From Gammaproteobacteria bacterium (GTDB lineage: Bacteria; Pseudomonadota; Gammaproteobacteria; Pseudomonadales; Pseudohongiellaceae), in the NCBI GenBank assembly GCA_029245395.1, contig JAQWPL010000029.1:1-64000 (forward strand): DNA of 64,000 bases. Reading direction: 5' to 3'. This document shows positions 1 to 6,793 of this stretch, in pieces; position 1 is the stretch's first letter; every line of letters begins with the position of its first letter. A program made the translations under genes and the position numbers. A model generated the notes under the pieces. The model was not told the DNA's origin and did not search any database. It saw only the letters and a program-made list of their open reading frames with translations.

Positions 1-77
1 GATTCACCTGGTTGCCAACGATCCCATATCTCTGCCCGTTGGGCAACTGTGTACTTTATTCTCGTTCTATTACTCAT
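1..77 (-). CDS. IS30-family transposase, N-terminal fragment cut by the window edge
   Basis: Reading leftward from the ATG at 77-75 gives about 25 residues, including YTVAQRAEIWDRWQPGE. This is the helix-turn-helix start typical of IS30 transposases, which act at the ends of their own element. A GGAG ribosome-binding site sits 8 bases before the ATG. The DDE catalytic core lies beyond the window, so it is unknown whether the gene is intact. Confidence 0.7.
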   Translation of the reverse strand, partial: MSNRTRIKYTVAQRAEIWDRWQPGE

Positions 78-133
78 GTTCAACACTCCATCTTTTTGGT
101 ATAAGATTAAAGTGTTGCGTTGATCAGTTGAAA
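1..133 (-). mobile_element. End of an IS30-family insertion sequence (rest lies outside the window)
   Basis: The segment holds the first codons of an IS30-type transposase and, upstream of them, a terminal-repeat-like sequence around 111-133 (core TTGCGTTGATCAGTTGAA on the + strand). The element runs off the left edge, so its other end and target duplication cannot be seen. The outer boundary near 133 is inferred. Just outside it lies one half of a palindromic repeat found complete elsewhere in the window, suggesting insertion into that palindrome. Confidence 0.65.
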
Positions 134-154
134 TCAAGGCCAATAGCGGACATT
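134..154 (-). repeat. Half of a palindromic repeat, interrupted at the IS30 end
   Basis: On the minus strand this reads AATGTCCGCTATTGGCCTTGA. It matches the left arm and loop of the full palindromes at 1244-1275 and 34961-34990, which continue into a right arm ending AAGCAGACGTT. Here the match stops where the IS30 end begins. That is what an insertion into the palindrome would leave. Confidence 0.5.
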
Positions 155-357
155 CAAATTAGTCCCTTTTCGACCAAGATAGGGGCCTTAAGTAGATAAA
201 ATACATTATTACTAACTTTATATACGTTTAATCGAATTGAACTTAATTCTGTTAGCTGCATATACAAAATAAGTATATTTGTTCAAAAATAATCAGAACA
301 AACAACATCAATGGATTCTTTTCTCTAAGCAACGCCCTGAGCTGTTATTAAATTGAT

Positions 358-516
358 TTATTGCTCACTATATGATTTTTCTTGCTCTGATTTTACACCT
401 ACGATTTGAGATGGATCATCACTAATTCTGAGAAATTCACGAGCAGACAGAAAAAGCCCAATCGACATTAGCATGAAAACAGCAATTGCAATATAGGCCA
501 GAGTTAAAGCATTCAT
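358..516 (-). CDS. Small single-span membrane protein, third of a three-gene overlapping cluster
   Basis: A 52-residue frame starts at the ATG at 516, which overlaps the stop of the upstream 70-aa gene (ATGA). The sequence opens MNALTLAYIAIAVFMLMSIG, so residues 4-24 form one membrane helix, followed by a charged, hydrophilic tail. I recognise no family. The ATGA junction indicates translational coupling to its neighbour and supports a real gene despite its size. The region is AT-rich compared with the rest of the window, consistent with accessory DNA beside the IS30 element. Confidence 0.45.
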   Translation of the reverse strand: MNALTLAYIAIAVFMLMSIGLFLSAREFLRISDDPSQIVGVKSEQEKSYSEQ

Positions 517-725
517 TGCTTGCCTCCCATAAGAGCCATAAGTTTAAAATAAATTCCAAAACACAATATTGAAGGCACCCACAATGCGGTAAAGAGGCCT
601 TCTTCTTGTTGCCCTGTGAACCAGAGATAGGCAGAGACCGCGAAAGAAATCGCCACTGCTAAAAGAATGAAAAAATCAGACTGCTTAAACATATTAGTAC
701 TCCCGTTATCCATCGTGGCATCCAA
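513..725 (-). CDS. Small two-span membrane protein, middle of the cluster
   Basis: The longest frame is 70 residues; internal ATGs at 713 and 692 are possible starts, and 692 would remove the overlap with the upstream gene. After a polar N-terminus there is a helix around residues 16-36 and a second around 44-63, with QQEEG in the connecting loop. It overlaps the preceding gene by about 20 bases if the longest start is used, and its TGA overlaps the ATG of the next gene. No family is recognised. The tight packing suggests one transcript for all three genes. Confidence 0.45.
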   Translation of the reverse strand: MDATMDNGSTNMFKQSDFFILLAVAISFAVSAYLWFTGQQEEGLFTALWVPSILCFGIYFKLMALMGGKQ

Positions 726-927
726 TTGCAGCCAGTAAGCAGCCTAAAACTGCAATTGCTGCAATACTGCGAAGTCCAGAGTGACCTAGGACTTCAAGAT
801 GATTTAAATCGAATAATCCAATTAGGATAGATAAAGATATCAACACAGAGAGTACCAAAAGGAATAGACCCAAAAATAAAAACCCTTTTTTAAGATTACT
901 CAATTGGTTGACACTGGTAATATTCAA
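706..927 (-). CDS. Small two-span membrane protein, first of the cluster (TTG start)
   Basis: A 73-residue frame begins at TTG (927); another TTG at 903 is possible, and no clear ribosome-binding site helps to choose. Residues 14-38 and 52-68 are strongly hydrophobic, separated by a short polar loop (DLNHLEVLGHSG). A perfect TATAAT (minus strand, 956-961) would place the transcript start about 20 bases before the TTG. I do not recognise the family. As the first member of an overlapping trio next to an IS30 element it may belong to a transferred module. Confidence 0.42.
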   Translation of the reverse strand: MNITSVNQLSNLKKGFLFLGLFLLVLSVLISLSILIGLFDLNHLEVLGHSGLRSIAAIAVLGCLLAAIGCHDG

Positions 928-955
928 TACGATTAGGATTATTTTGATTTAAATT

Positions 956-993
956 ATTATACGATCAGTTTTCGTATACGGATCAGTGTTCGC
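956..993 (-). promoter_or_regulatory. -10 box plus tandem 15-base direct repeat upstream of the small-gene cluster
   Basis: TATAAT lies on the minus strand at 956-961. Right behind it are two near-identical direct repeats on the + strand, acgatcagttttcgt (961-975) and acggatcagtgttcgc (978-993), with a repeat period of 17 bases. They occupy the -35 area, where tandem regulator sites are often found. No good -35 hexamer is visible, which would fit an activator-dependent or repressed promoter. This is inference from pattern only. Confidence 0.3.
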
Positions 994-1437
994 TCTATCT
1001 TTCTAGATGAGTATGGTTTGACTTGGAAACAAGAGTCTAACTATATATTGCTATCACGTTAACTCAAGTACGTCCCTATACTTTTAAATACTACTATTTG
1101 GTAGAGGCGGGGAATCCTAACTGGGCTTTATAACCTATTGATATATTAATTATAATCGGGTTCAGTTAATGTCGATGCTGCAATCGATGTAGCTAAAACA
1201 TCCTACTCGAAAATCATCTGAACCCCCGTCCAACTAGATTTTTTAACGTCCGCTCGGGGTCGAAAGCAGACGTTCAGACATTAGTAAACAAAATTAGGTT
1301 TTGAGACTTTTTTTAACAAAAATTAATAACAAGGCATGTGTTATAAAAAGAGTCATTCTTGTTAAAATAAATAAAAATAGAAACTTACAAACAGAATTCT
1401 TGACTGGACGAGCCTTCCTCCTCTTTCCTCTTGTCTC
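994..1437. other. AT-rich intergenic region without a convincing gene
   Basis: No plausible reading frame is visible. It contains a spaced inverted repeat (GGGTTCAG at 1158-1165, CTGAACCC at 1218-1225) and the palindromic repeat at 1244-1275. The inverted repeat could fold into a structured RNA, but nothing further supports an RNA gene. Confidence 0.4.
1244..1275. repeat. Palindromic intergenic repeat, copy 2
   Basis: The core CGTCCGCT...AAGCAGACG forms a hairpin with arms of about 9 bases and one G-T type mismatch. The same layout occurs at 34961-34990 and, as a half copy, at 134-154. It resembles a dispersed REP-like element. Confidence 0.5.
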
Positions 1438-2349
1438 TCAAGTTATATAAGGCGTAATAGTCTCTATACCCTTTCTAGCAACTTCTTCCGGATCCGTGTT
1501 CTGCACCACTGGGTCAAATAATTCCAGAGACAGTGCTCGGCTGTAGCCTTTTTCCGTTAACTTGTCGACGATACGTTGCAAAGGTGCAACGCCTTCACCG
1601 GGATAGGCGCGATGCATTCGTTCCGCCACTTCAAAATGAGGTGGTTCAGGCGTATCTTCAAAATGTACGTGGTGGATTTCACCTTGCTCGATCAAATCCA
1701 GGTCTTCAAATTTGCTCATCCCCGCCCAGAAGTGATACACATCAATCATGAATTTCAGGTTTGGATGATTCACATTTCGAACCACATCCAGCGAAGTGCG
1801 CACAGTACTGATCAATGTTGAGAGTCGTGTGAACTCCACCATTAGAGCAATATTATGGGGCCGGGCAATTTCTGCAGCCTCATGCAGGTTCTCAAAAACC
1901 TGGTCATAATCATCCATGGTATGACTTTGATTGGCCGCAGAAGGTACTACCAGTCTGTCTGCACCCAGAGATTCAGCCAATTCAACTTTCCACCTGAGAT
2001 CCTCAACAGCTTGCGGGCGCCTTGGCCCGGTCTCTTCCAGGAAAAGCTGATTCGTGGAAGAAGCTGCGCGTATTCCCAGGTCATCCATCAAGCGCCTTGC
2101 GGAGCCCGGTCCATTAGCATCTTCAAAGACTTTCGCGGTTGGCAGATCAGGTTCGGCCGCTGTAATACCAGCTTTTGCCCAGCCTTCCATAGAGGCTCGA
2201 AAATCAAAGCCTCTGGACGTCATTCCATGCATACAGATAAACATGCCTGAATTAGAGGCGGCACTAGAAGATGATGATCCCGCAACAGCCGCGGCGGCGG
2301 TTACACCTGCAGACAAGGCCATAAATTCCCTTCTGTTAAATTGAGTCAT
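1438..2349 (-). CDS. Tat-exported sugar-phosphate isomerase/epimerase-like TIM-barrel protein
   Basis: The 303-residue product opens with a twin-arginine signal (NRREFMALSAGVTAAAAVAG), so it should be exported folded. The rest is a xylose-isomerase-like TIM barrel (AP endonuclease 2 family). Likely metal ligands follow family spacing: the Glu in MVEFT (about 169), the Asp in MIDVYHF (about 203), the His in HHVHFED (about 228) and the Glu in SLELFD (about 272). Such proteins isomerise or epimerise sugars or hydroxy-acids, but the substrate cannot be read from sequence. It lies 42 bases downstream of an FMN-dependent hydroxy-acid dehydrogenase on the same strand, so the two are probably co-transcribed and may act in one periplasmic oxidation pathway. 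Confidence 0.8.
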   Translation of the reverse strand: MTQFNRREFMALSAGVTAAAAVAGSSSSSAASNSGMFICMHGMTSRGFDFRASMEGWAKAGITAAEPDLPTAKVFEDANGPGSARRLMDDLGIRAASSTNQLFLEETGPRRPQAVEDLRWKVELAESLGADRLVVPSAANQSHTMDDYDQVFENLHEAAEIARPHNIALMVEFTRLSTLISTVRTSLDVVRNVNHPNLKFMIDVYHFWAGMSKFEDLDLIEQGEIHHVHFEDTPEPPHFEVAERMHRAYPGEGVAPLQRIVDKLTEKGYSRALSLELFDPVVQNTDPEEVARKGIETITPYIT

Positions 2350-2391
2350 TGAGATGCCCGTTCTAAAATACAGATGAATATCGGGTAAAAA

Positions 2392-3639
2392 TTAGATTAA
2401 TTCCCGACCAAGAGTACCTCGTGGCACTCTATATCCTGCATCTTGCACATAATCAGGAGTAATGTGAGCTATCGATGGTGTCCCGCTGCCACGCATGGTA
2501 ATGGCAAGCTCCCTATAGAGTAAATCCAGTACCCGTTCAACTCCTGCCTGACCAAAAGCGCCTAATCCCCAGCAATAGGGACGGCCAATGCCGACTGCAG
2601 ACGCGCCAAGAGCTAGCGCTTTATACACATCAGTACCGCGGCGAATACCCCCATCAACAATTACAGGGATACGTCCATTTACCGCACTAATCACTTCGGG
2701 CAAGCACTCTATAGTGCCGCGCCCTGTATCAGTAGCACGAGCACCATGGTTGGATAAAATAATGCCATCTGCGCCATATTGCACTGCCAATGCGGCATCA
2801 GCGCCTACTTCTATCCCCTTGATAATCACTTTCATGTCTGTCACTTCTTTCATGCGCCCGATTACCTCCCAGGTCAGGGAAGAATCCACCAGTCCCACGC
2901 CTTGCATATCGAGTCCATCAAAAATCGGTTTCGCCTCACCGTAATGACACTCTTCACAAAAGCGATCATCTTCACGGGCCAGTACTGCAGAGGTTTCCGT
3001 ATTCCGGCCACCTGGCAAATCAACCGTCAGACACACAGCCGTGCAACCAGCTGCTTCGGCCCGCCTAAGGAGTGCCTCGGTATATTCCCAACGATTGGTG
3101 GAATACAACTGAAACCAGATAGGTGCATCACGGGCCTCAATCACTTCTTCAATAGGGGAAGAAGCCTGAGTGGAAAGAATCATGTGATGGTTTTTTGCTG
3201 CGGCGGCTCTTGCAACTCCAACATCCGCATCACTGTGAAAACCACCAGTGCTGCCAACAGGGCTAAGGAAAATAGGTGATCTGGCTTCTGCGCCCAGAAC
3301 ATTGACTGACATATCTGTCGGCCCGCTAACATCCACAAGCCGGCGCGGCAGAATCTGAAACCGGGTATACCCTTCGCGGTTGGCGCGCAGAGTCGTGTCG
3401 CTGTCCACTCCTGAAATCAGATAACCAAAATGAGCAGGTGCCACTTTTTCACGGGCAACAGCTTCCATTTCGAAGACATTGATCACCTGATCAGGATTGG
3501 TCAGCCGTTCGCCAAGGGTTTCTTCAATCTCCTGAGTGAAGGCAGAAAAACTGGTTAGCAGGGGGCTACCCGCAAGAAACTTGAGAAAATCACGGCGGTA
3601 CTGCTGACGCCCGGGCTGGAAAGGGGTTCGGGATGACAT
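2392..3639 (-). CDS. FMN-dependent alpha-hydroxy-acid dehydrogenase (lactate dehydrogenase/glycolate oxidase family) with Tat-like signal
   Basis: The open frame extends to 3729, but the ATG at 3639 follows AAGGA and leads directly into a twin-arginine segment (QYRRDFLKFLAGSPLL), so I chose it; this gives 415 residues. The FMN-binding TIM barrel is clear: FLSPVGSTGGFH, the substrate/catalytic segment SNHGARATDTGRG and the phosphate-binding end VDGGIRRGTDVYKALALGA followed by GIGRP. The catalytic His (SNHG) and an Arg two residues on are kept, though the usual GGR is GAR. The family oxidises L-lactate, glycolate, mandelate or related acids and passes electrons to quinone or oxygen. The export signal is unusual. 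It shares a transcript with the TIM-barrel gene and faces an HxlR regulator. Confidence 0.85.
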   Translation of the reverse strand: MSSRTPFQPGRQQYRRDFLKFLAGSPLLTSFSAFTQEIEETLGERLTNPDQVINVFEMEAVAREKVAPAHFGYLISGVDSDTTLRANREGYTRFQILPRRLVDVSGPTDMSVNVLGAEARSPIFLSPVGSTGGFHSDADVGVARAAAAKNHHMILSTQASSPIEEVIEARDAPIWFQLYSTNRWEYTEALLRRAEAAGCTAVCLTVDLPGGRNTETSAVLAREDDRFCEECHYGEAKPIFDGLDMQGVGLVDSSLTWEVIGRMKEVTDMKVIIKGIEVGADAALAVQYGADGIILSNHGARATDTGRGTIECLPEVISAVNGRIPVIVDGGIRRGTDVYKALALGASAVGIGRPYCWGLGAFGQAGVERVLDLLYRELAITMRGSGTPSIAHITPDYVQDAGYRVPRGTLGRELI

Positions 3640-4187
3640 TGATTTTTCCTTATAGTTGGCAGGCTTTAGGTAAATGAACAAATGAGAGTAACTAAATATC
3701 CATTTTATTTGAAGTAGTAGATAGAGCAATCAACAAGAATTTCACTATTTCCCCTACCTTTCCCTGTATTCTGAATTCAAACTGGTCCCTTTTAAAAAAA
3801 TCACGCCCTCCTATTTCTGCCGTTACACTTTTGAAAATCAATTCAGGGTGATTGAATTTTCATTTAACCTTAATAACTTCTGCTCATGGCAGACCTGCAT
3901 CACATATGGACTGATAATTACTGTTGCACAATCAGCACAAATGAACAAAACCCGGCTGTAGAGATAGCCAAAAGGGGATGGGAATAAATCCTGATTTTAT
4001 ACCCGCAGCTAACCAGTTCTGTTTTAAAACTGGTAACATTCCGGCTAAAGACGCCCAAGAATAATAACCACTCTCTTATAAGGCCATAAGTCTTTTGTTG
4101 AATTTAGTACCAAAAAGAGACTAAAATATACATCAGTATTTCGTAATTTTCAAAACCTTCGACTCCAATATCAACTAAGAAATTATA
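3640..4187. other. Divergent intergenic region between the hydroxy-acid dehydrogenase and the HxlR gene
   Basis: No gene is seen in these 548 bases. An inverted repeat ACCAGTT...AACTGGT at 4012-4034 sits in the middle and is a candidate operator or transcript hairpin. The stretch before the HxlR gene (about 4080-4150) is AT-rich and probably holds its promoter, but no clean -35/-10 pair was found. Confidence 0.4.
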
Positions 4188-4700
4188 ATGCCCAAACAAA
4201 AACTCAGTTGTAATGTTTCCCATGCTTCCGAATTCTTAAGTGAACCCTGGACCATGCTTTTACTCCGTGAATTCATGATTTTTGGAGGAACCAGACGATT
4301 TGAACAACTCCATAATGCCTTAGGCATTTCCCGGAACGTCCTGACAAAACGCCTGCGCCGATTATTGGAATTGGGCTTGATTAAGAAATCACCCATTTTT
4401 GAAAGCAGCAGACGCATGGAATACAAAATGAGAAGAAAAGCCTGGGAGCTTTCCCCTGTCATGCTTGCTCTACACTTATGGGCTGACCGCTGGTCTGACG
4501 ATAACCATGTGACTGAAATTGATTTTTTAGATATATTCAAAAACCAGTCACTGGCAAAAGCCGCCGTTATGTCAAAGGAAGGTAACACATTGGATCCTAG
4601 TGAAATAAAAGTCATCGCCAAGACTGAAAATGCAAAACAATATCTGGAAAAATACAAAACTAAACCTGCCAGACCTGAAAGCAAAAAAGAAGCCGCTTAA
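4188..4700 (+). CDS. HxlR-family winged-helix transcriptional regulator
   Basis: This 170-residue protein has the HxlR pattern: EPWTMLLLREFMIFGGTRRF (the family's WxxLILREL start), then FEQLHNALGISRNVLTKRL (recognition helix) and LLELGLIKKSP (the wing). The domain covers about residues 12-105; the C-terminal 60 residues are polar and unassigned. HxlR proteins often sense electrophiles or small molecules and control an adjacent divergent gene. Here the natural target is the hydroxy-acid dehydrogenase/TIM-barrel operon across the intergenic region. Unlike typical HxlR members there is no Cys beyond the one near the N-terminus. A strong terminator follows. Confidence 0.85.
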   Translation: MPKQKLSCNVSHASEFLSEPWTMLLLREFMIFGGTRRFEQLHNALGISRNVLTKRLRRLLELGLIKKSPIFESSRRMEYKMRRKAWELSPVMLALHLWADRWSDDNHVTEIDFLDIFKNQSLAKAAVMSKEGNTLDPSEIKVIAKTENAKQYLEKYKTKPARPESKKEAA

Positions 4701-4730
4701 CATAAAAGAATCAATTTTTTTAAAGAATAA

Positions 4731-4759
4731 AAAAACGGGGCCGAAGCCCCGTTTTTTTT
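4731..4759. terminator. Bidirectional intrinsic terminator
   Basis: AAAAAACGGGGC-CGAA-GCCCCGTTTTTTTT forms a GC-rich stem with a four-base loop, a T-run on one side and an A-run on the other. It ends the HxlR transcript. It could once also have ended the TonB-receptor gene whose remnant follows on the other strand. Confidence 0.85.
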
Positions 4760-4779
4760 ATTGCCTTACAAATGAATAT

Positions 4780-4926
4780 TTAGAAGCTCATATTCAAAGT
4801 CAGCTGATAACGACGTCCCCATTCATCATAGGAATTCAGACCGCCGGTTTGATTACCATTACGCCCCGGACTGCTTGGAAGAATCGGGGGAAGCTTGTCA
4901 AAGGCATTGTTGACAGAAGGATTTAT
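4780..4926 (-). pseudogene. C-terminal remnant of a TonB-dependent receptor
   Basis: Reading the minus strand toward the stop at 4780-4782 gives about 49 codons, including FDKLPPILPSSPGRNG and ending YDEWGRRYQLTLNMSF. This is the last-strand signature of TonB-dependent outer-membrane receptors, including the terminal Phe. Upstream the frame loses similarity and closes within about 20 codons, and nothing resembling a barrel or plug follows. Only the 3' tip of the gene remains. It abuts the terminator at 4731-4759, which would have served as its own. Confidence 0.7.
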
Positions 4927-5114
4927 TTTGTCGAGTCTTTTCCGGGGAAAACTTGTGGAGAATTAAATTGCGATTTATCTGATTGGCTGCAAAATAATTC
5001 AACTAACCACGAGAATGATGGAAAAACTTCTTCTTAATAATTATGAAGAAGGAAAATACGAATTGGTTTTTAACAAGTAAAAATGTAAAGATTTGTTAAG
5101 TAACTCTCAAATTG

Positions 5115-5143
5115 TTGACTTCACCTAAGCCCAGAGTTATAAG
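5115..5143 (+). promoter_or_regulatory. Sigma-70-type promoter for the ankyrin/DUF1592/HXXSHH operon
   Basis: TTGACT (5115-5120) and TATAAG (5138-5143) are separated by exactly 17 bases. This predicts transcription from about 5150 and a leader of some 84 bases before the ankyrin gene. Confidence 0.55.
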
Positions 5144-5233
5144 TCTTCTTTTGGGACTAATTTTTTCTCTTCTCCTGTGACATCATCTAGGACACACTAG
5201 GCGAATAGACCTGTAAGAAAGAATCGAGACGCC

Positions 5234-6793
5234 ATGGCTACTATACGAACACTTTTATTATTACCAATTTTGATGGTCACTTTGCCTCTGTCGTATGCCA
5301 ATGCGCAAACAGTGCCAACTCTTGCCGATGCGGCGATGAATCAGGATATCCCTGCCATCCGCCAATTCTTGTCAGACGGTGCTGACCCCAATTCAAGAGG
5401 CCAGTTTGATACACCCGCCATTCATTGGTTGGTGCACCTTGGTGACATTGAAAGCACACAAATACTGCTTGAAGTTGGCGCGGATCCCAACATCACTTCC
5501 CGGTATGGTGTAACACCTCTGGGTCTGGCTGTTCAAAGCGGCAATCCAGCCATGATTAATCTTCTCCTCCAGTCGGGAGCTGACATAAACACCAGGGAAC
5601 ACAGCGGGGAAACCTTGCTGATGAGTGCGTCTGAAATCGGCGTACTCGACTCTGTTGTCCTTCTGGCAGAAGCAGGTGCTGAAATTGATGCCCGCGACAG
5701 ACATTTTGAGCAGACCGCTCTGATGTTTGCGACTCGAGCTGGACATTATGAAATTGCCAATTACCTTTTGGATCAAGGAGCCGACTCCAATGCGAGAACC
5801 TCCATTGGAGAAACACCGAACTGGACTGCACCTAACTCCCAACGTGGTTTTGGATTTGGTATTGGCATTATTCGCGGCGGCACCCCTGCTGATAGAGGCA
5901 GGCGAGACCCTATTCCAGGCGGTATGACACCGCTTCTGTATGCCGCCCGCCATGATCATACCGACATTGTCGAGATGCTTCTGGATAACGGCGCGGATAT
6001 TCATCTTGCCGATGCCAGCTATATCAATCCCTTATTAATGGCAGTAGAAAACAACAGCATGGCAAGCGCACGCCTGATTATAGAACGGGGTTCATACATC
6101 AATGAAGCTGACTGGTATGGTCGCACTCCGCTATGGGAGGCCATCAATGTACGAAACCTGTATAACCATAACGACTTGTTTGATAACTACGTCAATAACC
6201 GTGATGAAATTCTGGACCTGATCAGAATTCTGGTAGATAAAGGTGCCGATGTGAATGCCCGCACTCAGGAGTCGCCCCCGATCCGACTGCATTTGCTGCC
6301 CACCACTGGAACTCTGGAATGGGTGGACTTCACCGGTCAGACACCCTTCCTCCGTGCAGCCCGCGCCGGGGATATGGATGCCATGCAATTTTTGCTGGCA
6401 AATGGTGCTGATCCTCATATACAAACATTTGCAGGAACCAATGCTTTGATGGCTGCAGCCGGCATTAACTGGGTGGTCTCACAAACCTGGACCGAAAGCC
6501 CGGAGCAACTGCTGGCGGCGGTCCAGTTGTGTATTGAACTTGGGATGGATGTGAATCACACCAACTCCATGGGGCTGACAGCTATACATGGTGCAGCCAA
6601 CCGAGGTTCCAATGATATTATTAACCTCCTGGTTCAAAACGATGCCAGGCTGGATCTACTTGATAACGAAAACCGCTCCCCACTGGTATGGGCCAATGGT
6701 GTATTCCTGGCCACTCATCCATCTGAGATAAAACCGGAATCTGTAGCATTAATCACTTCACTACTGGAAGAAAGGAATATGCAGGTAAGATGA
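5234..6793 (+). CDS. Exported ankyrin-repeat protein
   Basis: The 519-residue product starts with a Sec signal (cleavage likely after SYANAQ, about residue 25). About ten ankyrin repeats follow across the whole length, recognisable by recurring GADPN/GADIN/GADVN turns and TPLxxA starts. A Gly-rich insert around residues 205-235 (FGFGIGIIRGG) interrupts the array. Ankyrin arrays mediate protein binding; an exported one probably works in the periplasm. Its stop overlaps the start of the DUF1592 gene (ATGA), so the proteins are made in coupled fashion and may form a complex. The Ala/Leu hydrophobic helices look intact and there is no catalytic domain. Confidence 0.85.
   Translation: MATIRTLLLLPILMVTLPLSYANAQTVPTLADAAMNQDIPAIRQFLSDGADPNSRGQFDTPAIHWLVHLGDIESTQILLEVGADPNITSRYGVTPLGLAVQSGNPAMINLLLQSGADINTREHSGETLLMSASEIGVLDSVVLLAEAGAEIDARDRHFEQTALMFATRAGHYEIANYLLDQGADSNARTSIGETPNWTAPNSQRGFGFGIGIIRGGTPADRGRRDPIPGGMTPLLYAARHDHTDIVEMLLDNGADIHLADASYINPLLMAVENNSMASARLIIERGSYINEADWYGRTPLWEAINVRNLYNHNDLFDNYVNNRDEILDLIRILVDKGADVNARTQESPPIRLHLLPTTGTLEWVDFTGQTPFLRAARAGDMDAMQFLLANGADPHIQTFAGTNALMAAAGINWVVSQTWTESPEQLLAAVQLCIELGMDVNHTNSMGLTAIHGAANRGSNDIINLLVQNDARLDLLDNENRSPLVWANGVFLATHPSEIKPESVALITSLLEERNMQVR

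Noticed and set aside
1158-1225. Spaced inverted repeat GGGTTCAG...CTGAACCC as a possible small RNA
   Set aside because: The arms are only 8 bases with a 52-base loop, and no promoter, terminator or known RNA fold is visible.
1533-3279. Several open frames on the + strand opposite the TIM-barrel and hydroxy-acid dehydrogenase genes
   Set aside because: They mirror strongly supported genes, have no domain, signal or ribosome-binding site, and are shadows.
4012-4034. Inverted repeat ACCAGTT...AACTGGT as the HxlR operator
   Set aside because: It is far from both starts and does not resemble a described HxlR site; kept only as a note in the intergenic entry.
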